From: Massilia sp. UBA2604
GTDB taxonomy: Bacteria; Pseudomonadota; Gammaproteobacteria; Burkholderiales; Burkholderiaceae_D
Direction of reading: 5' to 3'
Assembly (NCBI GenBank): GCA_002339265.1
Contig: DDKG01000313.1
Span: forward strand, 1-48,419
Length of the DNA stretch: 48,419 bases
Shown here: positions 13,060 to 19,901 of the stretch, piece by piece
Layout of the letters: each line of letters starts with the position of its first letter
How positions within the stretch are numbered: the first letter of the stretch is position 1
Notes under the pieces: generated by a model
Seen by the model: the letters and a program-made list of their open reading frames with translations, nothing else
Told to the model about the DNA's origin: nothing
Database searches by the model: none
Program-made: the position numbers and the translations under genes

Positions 13060-13900
13060 GATTCGCTCTATCAAGCCGGAATTCCCACAGTCGGAAAGCA
13101 TGGGCAACGTCTCGCGAGACGCCCGCCTGACTTTCATCCAGCTCTGGACGATTGCCGACGATGAAGGGAGGCTTCGAGGAAATTCGCGAATGCTCGCGAG
13201 CCTTCTTTTCCCCTACGACGACGACGCTCCAGGCCTAATCGACGGCTGGCTGAAGGAACTCGAAGAGGAAGGCTGCATCGCCCGCTACAAGTCCGGCACG
13301 CAAAGCTACGTGCAGCTCTGTAACTGGTTGATTCATCAGAAGATTGACAAGCCGAGCAAGTCGAAAATCCCACCATTCGAAGAATCCTCGCGAATCCTCG
13401 CGAAGCCTCTCGAAGTGTCGTCGGAGGAAGGGATCAAGGATCAAGGAAAGGATCAAGGAGAGGAAGGGATCGGAAAGGAACTCTCCGTCGAGCGCCGCTC
13501 CGCGTCTCCCGACCGCGATGTCGTGACCGAGGTGTTCGCCTACTGGCAAAAGGTCATGGACTCGCCACGCTCCCAGCTGGACGACAAGCGCCGCAAGGCG
13601 ATCAAAGGCGCGCTGAAGCTCTACGAGCCGCGCCAGGTCTGCGAAGCCATCCTGGGCTGCTCCCGTAGCGCCTGGCACATGGGCGAGAACGACCGCCGGG
13701 CGAAGTACAACGGCCTCGACCTGATCCTGCGCGATGCCGAGCACATCGACAAGTTCATGGAGCTGGCCAGCAAGCGCACCACCGGCCCCGAGAGCATCGA
13801 GCAGCGCAACGCCCGGATTCTGGCCGAGCTGATGGCCGGCGACAGCGCCATCGACCCGAACGTGATTGACGTGGACGCCCAGGAGGTGCTCGATGCGTAA
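13052..13900 (+). CDS. phage replication initiator / replisome organiser
   Basis: The 282-residue protein opens with MARIRSIKPEFPQSES, the hallmark start of a widespread family of phage replication (O/DnaT-like) proteins, with a winged-helix N-terminal domain (residues about 1-100, including FIQLWTIADDEGRLRGN and LLFPYDDDAPG). A low-complexity linker (about 110-150) encodes the repeats described as a candidate origin. The C-terminal part (VVTEVFAYWQKVMDSPRSQL, KGALKLYEPRQVCEAI) is a helical domain seen in replication proteins. By analogy with lambda O it would bind repeats inside its own gene. Confidence 0.75.
   Translation: MARIRSIKPEFPQSESMGNVSRDARLTFIQLWTIADDEGRLRGNSRMLASLLFPYDDDAPGLIDGWLKELEEEGCIARYKSGTQSYVQLCNWLIHQKIDKPSKSKIPPFEESSRILAKPLEVSSEEGIKDQGKDQGEEGIGKELSVERRSASPDRDVVTEVFAYWQKVMDSPRSQLDDKRRKAIKGALKLYEPRQVCEAILGCSRSAWHMGENDRRAKYNGLDLILRDAEHIDKFMELASKRTTGPESIEQRNARILAELMAGDSAIDPNVIDVDAQEVLDA
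13381..13480 (+). repeat. iteron-like repeats inside the replication gene (candidate origin)
   Basis: Four consecutive 10-bp units start at 13381, 13391, 13401 and 13411 (AGAATCCTCG, CGAATCCTCG, CGAAGCCTCT, CGAAGTGTCG). They are followed by three GGATCAA copies at 13431, 13438 and 13450 in a purine-rich tract to 13480. Lambda-type origins lie inside the O gene as iterons followed by a biased tract, which this resembles. Confidence 0.5.
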
Positions 13901-14666
13901 CGACGACCTGCCGCAATTCGCCGCCCTGCTGGCCGATGTGCTGGCCGGCTATGGCAAGCCGCTGCCCGAGAAAGCCGAAATCGGAATCTGGTTCAAGCAG
14001 CTCGCCCCCTTCCCTGCTGCCACGGTGAAGCGCGCCTTCGAGGCCTACCGCATGGAGCGCCCGGACTTCGCGCCGGCGCCGAACGGCATCGTTGCCCGCG
14101 CGCGCTTGATGGACGGCCGCCCGGACGAGAACGAAGCCTGGGCCGTGGCCCTGACCAGCCAGGACGAAGCCGAGACAGTCGTGTGGACCGACGAGATGGC
14201 CGCGGCGTTCAACCTGGCCCGGCCGCTGCTCGAGACTGGCGACGAGGTCGGCGCGCGCATGGCGTTCAAGGATGCCTACAAGCGCCTGGTCGGTGAGGCC
14301 CGCGGCCAGAACAAGCCGGCCAACTGGAACGTGTCCGCCGGCTGGGATGCTCAGCGCCGCCAGATCGCCGTGCAGAAGGCCACCGTCGCCGGCCTGCTCG
14401 CCAGCCCCCAGCCACACCTGGCCCTGCCGAACGAAACCGACCTGCCGCCGGCGCGCCCCGAAGGTCTGCAGAAGCTCAAGGAAACGCTCGCGCAGCTCAA
14501 CTGCATGAACGAGCGGGCCGCGGCAGATTATCAGGCCGAACTGGCTGCCGAGCGTGACGCCGAGCAGGCGCGCCGCGACGAGATCGACGCCAAGGTGCGC
14601 GAGTACCTGAAAAAGAACCCGGCCGCCCGCTACGGGCAGTTGCCGATCAAACCGGAGGCACCATGA
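13893..14666 (+). CDS. replication-associated protein, possible helicase loader
   Basis: The 257-residue product follows the initiator with an 8-bp overlap; AGGAGG lies before ATG 13893. The N-terminal 70 residues (FAALLADVLAGYGKPLPEK, GIWFKQLAPFPAATVKRAF, APAPNGIVARA) match the general pattern of phage replication loaders of the P/G39P type: short helices, a Trp-containing middle and an A-P-x-P-x-x-I-V element. The C-terminus is a charged coiled coil. Helicase loading is an inference from pattern and position. Confidence 0.55.
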   Translation: MRNDDLPQFAALLADVLAGYGKPLPEKAEIGIWFKQLAPFPAATVKRAFEAYRMERPDFAPAPNGIVARARLMDGRPDENEAWAVALTSQDEAETVVWTDEMAAAFNLARPLLETGDEVGARMAFKDAYKRLVGEARGQNKPANWNVSAGWDAQRRQIAVQKATVAGLLASPQPHLALPNETDLPPARPEGLQKLKETLAQLNCMNERAAADYQAELAAERDAEQARRDEIDAKVREYLKKNPAARYGQLPIKPEAP

Positions 14667-15238
14667 AAGACGAAACCCTGAGCGAGCGCTTCGCCCGCAT
14701 TCGCAAGCACTACGAGGCCGAGCTGCCGCGCATGGAGGCCGAATACGCGCGAACCGGCCGCGTGCACTTCGACCCGTACCGTCTGGACTTCACCAGCGAT
14801 ATGACCCCGATCGAGGCCAGGACCTGGGCTGATATTCGCTGCGCGGGCCTGCCCTTCTTCCCGCAGCTACCGGCCCTTGGCTACTTCCTGGACTTTGCCG
14901 ACCCGTTCAAGAAGATCGCCATCGAGTGCGACGGCAAGCAGTGGCACGACGCCGAGAAGGACGCAAAGCGCGACGCCCGGCTGCGCGCCGAGGGCTGGAC
15001 TGTCTACCGCATTCCCGGCTCCATGTGCACGCGCACGTTGCGTCGGCCAGTCGATCTGCTGATCGAGAAGCAGGAGGCCGGATATAGCGAGGATGAGGCC
15101 CTGCGCCTTGTGCGCGCCCACGCGGCCGAGTGGTTCGCCAAGACCTCGGAAGGGATCGTCGAGGCGATCGGCATCACCCACTACGGGTTCGAGAGCCCAT
15201 TCGCCGCGGCGGGCATGTTCGTAGGGCCAGCACGATGA
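14663..15238 (+). CDS. DUF559/Vsr-like endonuclease-fold protein
   Basis: The 191-residue protein contains MTPIEARTWADIRCAGLPF, then YFLDFADPFKKIAIECDGKQ and a WHDAEKDAKRDARLRAEGW block. These are the Asp and E-x-D/K elements of the restriction-endonuclease-like (PD-(D/E)xK) fold in DUF559 and Vsr proteins, with VYRIPGS as the typical next strand. It is probably a structure- or mismatch-specific nuclease or a Holliday junction enzyme in phage recombination. The ATG overlaps the previous stop. Confidence 0.75.
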   Translation: MKDETLSERFARIRKHYEAELPRMEAEYARTGRVHFDPYRLDFTSDMTPIEARTWADIRCAGLPFFPQLPALGYFLDFADPFKKIAIECDGKQWHDAEKDAKRDARLRAEGWTVYRIPGSMCTRTLRRPVDLLIEKQEAGYSEDEALRLVRAHAAEWFAKTSEGIVEAIGITHYGFESPFAAAGMFVGPAR

Positions 15239-15444
15239 CCCGCGAACTCGACCCCTGCGCCATGTGCGACCGCTTCATCGTGCCGGCCGACGGCGCGCCC
15301 ACCGGCCACTGCACCGCCTGGGGCGAGCAGAAGCCCTGGGACGGCCAGATCGGCGTCCTGTTCAAGGAAGCGAAGGACCGGGCGCCGAGGGCGCGGTATG
15401 TGGCGATGCAGCAGGCACAACAACAAGAATTGGAGAAAGCATGA
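15235..15444 (+). CDS. small Cys-containing protein (69 aa)
   Basis: The 69-residue product has CAMCDRFI and GHCTAW, a possible three-Cys/His zinc knuckle in its first 30 residues, and ends in a Gln-rich helix. The family is not recognised. The ATG at 15235 overlaps the previous stop and the stop overlaps the next start, so it is in the coupled operon. Confidence 0.55.
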   Translation: MTRELDPCAMCDRFIVPADGAPTGHCTAWGEQKPWDGQIGVLFKEAKDRAPRARYVAMQQAQQQELEKA

Positions 15445-16109
15445 AAATCCTTATTGGCTGCGAATACTCCGGCCGAGTGCGCGATGCGTTCGCCCGGCTT
15501 GGCCACACAGCGGTGTCCTGCGACCTGCGCGCCACGGAGGCGCCGCGCGGCTGGCACATCCAAGGTGACCTGCTGGAGGTCATCAAGTCGGGCGCCGAGA
15601 GCTTCGACATGATGATCGCGCACCCGTACTGCACGTACAACTGCAATTCGGGCATCCGCTGGATGTATCACCCCGATGACACCCATCTGCGGGCCGAGGA
15701 GCGCCGCCGGCATCCTCTGTATCCGAACCGGATGGAAGACTTCTTGCGCGGCGTCGAGTTCTTCAACGCGCTCAAGAACTGTGGAATCGAAAAGGTCGTG
15801 CTCGAGAACTCGATGCCGCACGGGCTGGCGATGCAGCACATCGGCCGCTATGACCAGATCGTGCAACCATGGATGTTCGGCTCGCCATTCACCAAGGCCG
15901 CCGCGCTGTGGCTCAAGGGCGTGGCGCCGCTGGTGCCGACCCACAAGAAGAGCGACTACGCGCCGGGCGAGATCAAGGCCGCATGCCACATGATGCCGCC
16001 GGGCCCGAATCGCGAACGCGAACGCAGCCGCACCGACCCGGCGATCGCTGAGGCCTTCGCTTCGCAATGGGGTGGCGCCGTCCGCGCCGCGCTGATGGAG
16101 GCCGCATGA
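15441..16109 (+). CDS. cytosine-methyltransferase-like phage protein, altered motifs
   Basis: The 222-residue protein belongs to a phage family annotated as DNA (cytosine) methylase-like: MKILIGCEYSGRVRDAFARL (SAM-binding motif I region), SCDLRATEAPRGWHIQGD, and WMFGSPFTKAAALWLKG near the end. Family members usually carry a PPC motif and an E-N-P motif. Here the first reads HPYCTY (Pro-Tyr-Cys, residues 62-64) and the second ENSMPHG (residues 122-128), so catalytic residues look altered. It may be a divergent or inactive methyltransferase. It is followed by ninG, a common neighbour. Confidence 0.75.
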   Translation: MKILIGCEYSGRVRDAFARLGHTAVSCDLRATEAPRGWHIQGDLLEVIKSGAESFDMMIAHPYCTYNCNSGIRWMYHPDDTHLRAEERRRHPLYPNRMEDFLRGVEFFNALKNCGIEKVVLENSMPHGLAMQHIGRYDQIVQPWMFGSPFTKAAALWLKGVAPLVPTHKKSDYAPGEIKAACHMMPPGPNRERERSRTDPAIAEAFASQWGGAVRAALMEAA

Positions 16110-16723
16110 TCCGCACCTCTCCCATCGCCCTCACTGGCACCCTCACCCGATCGACCGCGCTGCGCACCACGCTCCGCGAGCGCAAGTGCTCGAACTGCGG
16201 CGACAAGTTCAAGCAGGCGCGCATGGGTCAGCAGGTCTGCAGCGCGCCGTGCGGCGCCAGTTATGCCCGCCGCCTGCGCGAGCAGCAGGAGCGCAAGCAG
16301 ACGCGCGAGCGCAAGGCCGCCATCAAGACGCGCGGCCAGCACATCGCCGACGTTCAGGTGGCGTTCAACGCCCTGGTGCGCTACCGCGACCGCAATGAGT
16401 TCTGCATCAGCTGCCGGGTGCACCTGCCCACGCTGGCCGACCAGCCCGGCGGCGGCTTCGATTGTGGCCACTACCGGAGCCGCGGCAGCGCGCCGCACCT
16501 GCGCTTCGACCTGCGCAACGCTCATGGCCAGTGCAAGAAGTGCAACCGCTACCGCGCCGGCAATGCAGCCGACTACCGCATCGGGCTGATCGCGCGCATC
16601 GGCGCCGCCGCTGTTGACGCGCTCGAGTGCGACCAGGCCGGCGGCGCCTGGACGATCCCCGAACTGCTCGAGTTGAAGGCCGACTTCCGCGCGCGGCTCA
16701 AGAAATTGAAGGAGGCAGCATGA
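16106..16723 (+). CDS. ninG: NinG/Rap recombination protein
   Basis: The 205-residue protein has an N-terminal zinc finger (KCSNCGDKF, VCSAPC), a basic helical middle and the NinG core: CISCRVHLP, FDCGHYRSRGSAPHLRFD and NAHGQCKKCNRYRAGN, followed by YRIGLIARIG. Lambda Rap (NinG) is a structure-specific endonuclease that cuts D-loops and Holliday junctions and stimulates Red-mediated recombination. This fits with the ERF/exonuclease pair in the left arm. The ATG overlaps the preceding stop. Confidence 0.92.
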   Translation: MIRTSPIALTGTLTRSTALRTTLRERKCSNCGDKFKQARMGQQVCSAPCGASYARRLREQQERKQTRERKAAIKTRGQHIADVQVAFNALVRYRDRNEFCISCRVHLPTLADQPGGGFDCGHYRSRGSAPHLRFDLRNAHGQCKKCNRYRAGNAADYRIGLIARIGAAAVDALECDQAGGAWTIPELLELKADFRARLKKLKEAA

Positions 16724-17373
16724 AACGCAATGTCACATTCCAGTCAGCGCGCGCTCAGCTGCGCATCGAGCGCCTGCTCGAGCTTCTTGCGGACGGCATG
16801 CTGCCGGCGCGCACGCTGGCCGAGAAGCTGCACTGCGACCAGTCCGGCTTGACTGAATACCTGCGCTACCTGGGCGCCGAGCCGCGCCGCGTGCGGGTGG
16901 CCGGCTATGAGGTCGTGAACGGCACGAAGCGCCGGCTGTATGGCTTGGGCGCCGAGCCGGACGAACCGATGACCGTCAAGACGAACCGTGAGCGCTACGC
17001 CGCAGTCCTTGCGGATCCGCTTCGCCTCCAGCGCACCCGCGAGCTGTCACGCGCCCGCCACCGGCAGCGCCGCGACGCCGTCCCGCTCGATCAACGTAAG
17101 CGCAACCGCCTGCGCATTGACCAGGCGCTCGAGCCGCGCATCCTCGCAATCCTGACCGAATGTCCCGGCTACACCGTCGACCAGCTGGCCACCAAGATGA
17201 GCGTGGGCGAGCGCTCGACCCGGACCGCCGTCGAAAAGCTGCGCGCCGCCGGCAGCATCCAACGCTCGGCCAACGCCAAGGGGAAAAAGCATCGCTACGA
17301 GACCCCGGGCAAGCCGATGCCGGCGCCGCTCGTCACTAAACCGCAAGGCGCTTTTGCCGCACTAGGACTCTGA
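16720..17373 (+). CDS. double winged-helix regulatory-like protein
   Basis: The 217-residue basic protein has two helix-turn-helix-like parts: residues about 12-50 (LLELLADGMLPARTLAEKLH, SGLTEYLRYLGAEPRR) and about 140-185 (ILTECPGYTVDQLATKMSVG, RSTRTAVEKLRAAGSIQR). Between them is an Arg-rich linker (RELSRARHRQRRDAV). It is probably a DNA-binding regulator acting before the late switch; the target is unknown. GGAGG precedes ATG 16720. Confidence 0.6.
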   Translation: MKRNVTFQSARAQLRIERLLELLADGMLPARTLAEKLHCDQSGLTEYLRYLGAEPRRVRVAGYEVVNGTKRRLYGLGAEPDEPMTVKTNRERYAAVLADPLRLQRTRELSRARHRQRRDAVPLDQRKRNRLRIDQALEPRILAILTECPGYTVDQLATKMSVGERSTRTAVEKLRAAGSIQRSANAKGKKHRYETPGKPMPAPLVTKPQGAFAALGL

Positions 17374-17375
17374 CC

Positions 17376-17726
17376 ATGGACGTGACCATCCCCAAATTCG
17401 TTCCGCCCACCGTGCACGAGCGCGTCGAAGCGCACATCAAGACGCGGCCCGGCATCATGACCCGCGAGCTGGTAACTGAACTCGAAATCACCACCGGATC
17501 GGCCACCATGGCTGTGCACCGGCTGCAGCAGCAAGGCAAAATCCACCGCATCAACCTGCTGAACGAGCGTCGCGCGAAGTGGGAGGCAGGCCCGGCGCCG
17601 GACTTCGACCCGGACAACCCATCGCCAGGCATCGGACAGCCGAAGCAGCGAACTGTCAAATCCTGGGAGCGTCCACGGCTCGCTCCCGATCCTCTTCTGT
17701 GGGCACTGTACGGAGCGCAGCCATGA
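17376..17726 (+). CDS. winged-helix protein (116 aa)
   Basis: Residues about 12-60 form a clear winged helix (HERVEAHIKTRPGIMTRELV, TGSATMAVHRLQQQGKIHRI), the same architecture as the second half of the preceding protein, so the two may be relatives by duplication. The C-terminus is Pro-rich. It starts two bases after the preceding stop and its own stop overlaps the next ATG. Confidence 0.6.
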   Translation: MDVTIPKFVPPTVHERVEAHIKTRPGIMTRELVTELEITTGSATMAVHRLQQQGKIHRINLLNERRAKWEAGPAPDFDPDNPSPGIGQPKQRTVKSWERPRLAPDPLLWALYGAQP

Positions 17727-18145
17727 CAGTCACGCATCGAATGACAGGGACAAAGACCTTGAGCATCTACCGCAAGATGAAGCGGCGCTGTAACGATTCG
17801 AAGTCGCACAACTGGCCCCGCTACGGCGGGCGCGGAATCAAGGTCTGCAAACGCTGGATGGAATCAATCGAAAATTTCGTAGCTGATATGGGCCTTTGCC
17901 CCGAGGGAATGACGCTCGATCGAATCGACCCCAATGGCGATTACGAGCCCAGTAATTGCCGCTGGGCGACGATGTTGACCCAATCCAGGAATCGCACGAA
18001 CAACATCATCCTCGAGCTCAATGGCAAGAGCATGTGCATGAGTGAGTGGGCCGAGCTCACTGGCATTAAGATCGGCACTCTCTGGTGGCGATTCAAGGCT
18101 GGGTGGGGCCACGAGCGGATTCTGACCACGAAGGTGGCGCGATGA
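17723..18145 (+). CDS. HNH-like (AP2-associated) phage endonuclease
   Basis: The 140-residue protein matches a common phage family with YRKMKRRCNDSKSHNWPRYG, GRGIKVCKRWMESIENFVAD, MTLDRIDPNGDYEPSNCRWA and a trailing helix-turn-helix (SEWAELTGIKIGTLWWRFKA). This arrangement is characteristic of HNH-type homing nucleases. Its codon usage and composition are AT-richer than its neighbours, consistent with late arrival in the operon. Confidence 0.75.
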   Translation: MTVTHRMTGTKTLSIYRKMKRRCNDSKSHNWPRYGGRGIKVCKRWMESIENFVADMGLCPEGMTLDRIDPNGDYEPSNCRWATMLTQSRNRTNNIILELNGKSMCMSEWAELTGIKIGTLWWRFKAGWGHERILTTKVAR

Positions 18146-18522
18146 AGAGCCACGATATCGGAACCCGTCTGGAAAATTGGGGGAGATTCTACCGCCCGAA
18201 CCGCACGATTGGCATCAGCCCGACCGGCGCCTACTGCGACCAACTCGAGCGCGAGGCCAACGGGGAGAAGCCATCCGGCGAGCGCCGCAAGCTGGACGAG
18301 CTGGACGCCGCCGCCATTGAACGCAACATGCGCCTCGTGGAGCCGCGCCAGCGCATGATGCTCAAGCTGTGCTACATCGACCAGGCTGACCCGAACGTCG
18401 TTTGCCGCAAGATGCGCATCGCGCACCGGCCGGCGACCATCTTCGTGGACCTGTTCCGGCAGGCGCAGGCTACAATTGAGGCATTGGTGAATACTGATAA
18501 GGGGGTAAAGGGTGGAAGTTAA
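18142..18522 (+). CDS. putative late-gene regulator (Q/ArpU-like)
   Basis: The 126-residue protein has an N-terminal LENWGRFYRPNRTIG, a charged middle, and a C-terminal part (RQRMMLKLCYIDQADPNVVC, RKMRIAHRPATIFVDLFRQA) resembling the sigma-region-4-like helix-turn-helix of Q-, ArpU- and RinA-type late regulators. It is near the end of the right early operon, 1.2 kb before the candidate late promoter and terminator in front of the terminase. By position and fold it is the best candidate for the late activator or antiterminator. Confidence 0.5.
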   Translation: MKSHDIGTRLENWGRFYRPNRTIGISPTGAYCDQLEREANGEKPSGERRKLDELDAAAIERNMRLVEPRQRMMLKLCYIDQADPNVVCRKMRIAHRPATIFVDLFRQAQATIEALVNTDKGVKGGS

Positions 18523-18883
18523 TAATCTGCTGTGGGATGATCTGGACTATTGGGCTGGCCGAGCTTTTTTTGGTAAAGACATAAGTCGCAGCTTGATGAT
18601 GCCAGATCGAAACAACCTCCATGTGGAACGATGGGAGCCGAGCGAGAACCATTTTCAGGCCATCCAAATTATCGAGCACGAGAAGATTGCGACTTGGTAT
18701 GCCGCCGGTCAATGGTATGCCACGTATCCTGTTCCTGACTCAACGACATATGATGCTGTTAGCGCCTACATTGATGTGAGCGACGATGACAGCTCGCAAG
18801 GGCCTACCCTGCAGATTGCCGCATTGCGGGCATTAGTTCGGGCGAAATTTGGCGATACCGTGCCAGATGACCCAAAAGCATGA
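18512..18883 (+). CDS. DUF2591-like phage protein
   Basis: The 123-residue protein from GTG 18512 follows the DUF2591 outline: an early LDYWAGRAFFG, a middle PSENHFQAIQIIEHEKIATW, an alternating WYAAGQWYATYP strand and a late GPTLQIAALRALVRAKFGD. Function is unknown in the family. It overlaps the preceding gene by 11 bp, has a GGGGG-poor leader, and is AT-richer than average here. Confidence 0.55.
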   Translation: MEVNNLLWDDLDYWAGRAFFGKDISRSLMMPDRNNLHVERWEPSENHFQAIQIIEHEKIATWYAAGQWYATYPVPDSTTYDAVSAYIDVSDDDSSQGPTLQIAALRALVRAKFGDTVPDDPKA

Positions 18884-19143
18884 ATGACCCCGACCGCGCC
18901 CTGTGGGAAGAAATCGCCTCCTTCCTCACGGTGAACACAAAGATGCGCGGCCACTCGATCGGCAAGGTGGCAACCGCACTGCTCCCGATGATGCGCGACG
19001 CCGCGCGCTACCGCTGGGCCGCTTCCGACCCGCGCCATATGGCCGAGCTGGCTGGCTGCCGCGACAAAGCACAGATGGATGAGCTGATCGACAAACAACG
19101 TGCCACGCAGAAAAATATTGACAACAGTCAACCGCCGATATAA
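18880..19143 (+). CDS. small hypothetical phage protein (87 aa)
   Basis: The 87-residue product has MMRDAARYRWAASDPRHMAE, a motif (A-x-R-Y-R-x-L/A) found in many short phage early proteins without known function. It overlaps the DUF2591-like gene by 4 bp. It is the last rightward gene before the terminator at 19223-19257. Confidence 0.6.
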   Translation: MNDPDRALWEEIASFLTVNTKMRGHSIGKVATALLPMMRDAARYRWAASDPRHMAELAGCRDKAQMDELIDKQRATQKNIDNSQPPI

Positions 19144-19222
19144 ATTCCTAGCTACAACTTAATTCCGTCCAGAAACCGACGTGTAAAGCTTCCCTGATGG
19201 GAGCTTTCGCACGTCCAGACGA

Positions 19223-19257
19223 AAGCCCGCGCCGAGAGGTAGCGGGCTTCTTTGTTT
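19223..19257 (+). terminator. terminator between right early genes and a leftward gene
   Basis: AAGCCCGC (19223-19230) and GCGGGCTT (19242-19249) form an 8-bp stem with an 11-base loop, then TCTTTGTTT. A second imperfect hairpin (AAAGCTTCCC/GGGAGCTTT, 19185-19207) precedes it. It should end rightward early transcripts and, with a weaker tail, leftward transcription from the gene at 19257-19484. Confidence 0.7.
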
Positions 19258-19484
19258 CAGCCCAGCTTCTCGGTCCAGCTGCGGCCGCGACGGTCATTGG
19301 CGTTCGCCTCCGCCGCCCCGGCGATGTCGTCGACCTCTTCGAATATTTCGGTGGCAACCCGGACAAGGTGCTCTTTTCGGTACGCCTCCGCTTCGCCGCG
19401 CAGCATCCTGCTGGTTTCATCATCAATTCGCTTCATCGCTTCGGTGCGCAGATAAGCAGCAAATTGCAAACGTTGGAAGTCCAT
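19257..19484 (-). CDS. isolated leftward small protein (75 aa)
   Basis: This is the only leftward gene in the right arm. ATG 19484 has AGGA seven bases upstream; the product is a charged helical protein (QFAAYLRTEAMKRIDDETSR, AYRKEHLVRVATEIFEEVDD) that I do not recognise. It has its own terminator just past its stop and an AT-rich region upstream that could hold a promoter (19490-19530). This moron-like layout suggests expression in the lysogen or an autonomous regulatory role. Confidence 0.6.
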   Translation of the reverse strand: MDFQRLQFAAYLRTEAMKRIDDETSRMLRGEAEAYRKEHLVRVATEIFEEVDDIAGAAEANANDRRGRSWTEKLG

Positions 19485-19536
19485 TTCAGTTCCTAAATTA
19501 GTTATTGGAAAGCTAACAATAGCACGACAGTGAGGC

Positions 19537-19581
19537 CGCCACACGACAGCCGATTCTCTGAGTCGCCTTCCGTGTGGTGGA
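19537..19581. repeat. extended hairpin
   Basis: CCGCCACACG (19537-19546) pairs with CGTGTGGTGG (19572-19581) over 10 bp with one G-T wobble. Inside, CGATT (19552-19556) pairs with AGTCG (19562-19566) around a CTCTG loop. No T-run follows. It may be a structured RNA element or a DNA binding site for terminase. Confidence 0.5.
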
Positions 19582-19673
19582 CGCCCGCCCAACCCTCCGT
19601 CCGCCGTGTGCGGCACATCGCGGGGCTGTCCACCCTCCCCTGTCTCCTCCGTCGGTTGATCGATCGACGCTTC

Positions 19674-19709
19674 GCCCCGGCCAGCCCAACACTGCCGGGG
19701 CATTTTTTT
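19674..19709 (+). terminator. strong rightward terminator upstream of late promoter
   Basis: GCCCCGGC (19674-19681) and GCCGGGGC (19694-19701) form a perfect 8-bp stem with a 12-base loop followed by A and seven T. It would isolate the late promoter from upstream transcription. Confidence 0.8.
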
Positions 19710-19731
19710 ACTCCGCGAAGAGTGCTACACT
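19705..19731 (+). promoter_or_regulatory. candidate late promoter
   Basis: TACACT (19726-19731) is a good -10 within AGTGCTACACT, an 11-mer repeated before the gene at 38324. Upstream only a T-rich hexamer (TTTTTA, 19705-19710) can serve as a -35, so the promoter may need an activator. Confidence 0.4.
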
Positions 19732-19751
19732 GTTCTCTGCGAGGGGATCGA

Positions 19752-19831
19752 CGTTACAGCGGAAGGCGCGCTCTGCGGTAACGAGACGAAGGGGCCGAAG
19801 CGTCCACATAGGTGGAAGGGCCGTGCCCTCC
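19752..19831 (+). ncRNA. structured leader upstream of the terminase genes (candidate)
   Basis: Downstream of the candidate late promoter, CGTTAC (19752-19757) pairs with GTAACG (19778-19783) enclosing AGCG/CGCT; GACG/CGTC encloses 19785-19804; and AGGGC-CGT-GCCCT (19817-19829) makes a tight third stem. These precede the terminator at 19856-19889. The arrangement suggests a leader RNA with regulatory function or an antitermination loading region. Confidence 0.35.
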
Positions 19832-19855
19832 CCGAGCTTCCCGAATTTCACATCT

Positions 19856-19889
19856 TGCCCGACGATCAGCGATGACGTCGGGCATTTTT
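19856..19889 (+). terminator. terminator just before terS (tR'-like)
   Basis: TGCCCGACG (19856-19864) and CGTCGGGCA (19876-19884) form a perfect 9-bp stem followed by TTTTT, ending 12 bases before the terS ATG. A strong terminator between promoter and first late gene is the lambda PR'-tR' logic, where Q lets RNA polymerase pass. Confidence 0.8.
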
Positions 19890-19901
19890 ATTTCCACGAC
19901 C

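Larger units (their letters stand above)
19485..19901. other. gene-free early/late boundary
   Basis: No convincing coding frame crosses these 417 bases. They contain a long hairpin (19537-19581), a strong terminator (19674-19709), a candidate promoter (19726-19731), three further hairpins (19752-19831) and a second strong terminator (19856-19889). The position immediately before the small terminase gene is also where a packaging site might lie. Confidence 0.7.
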
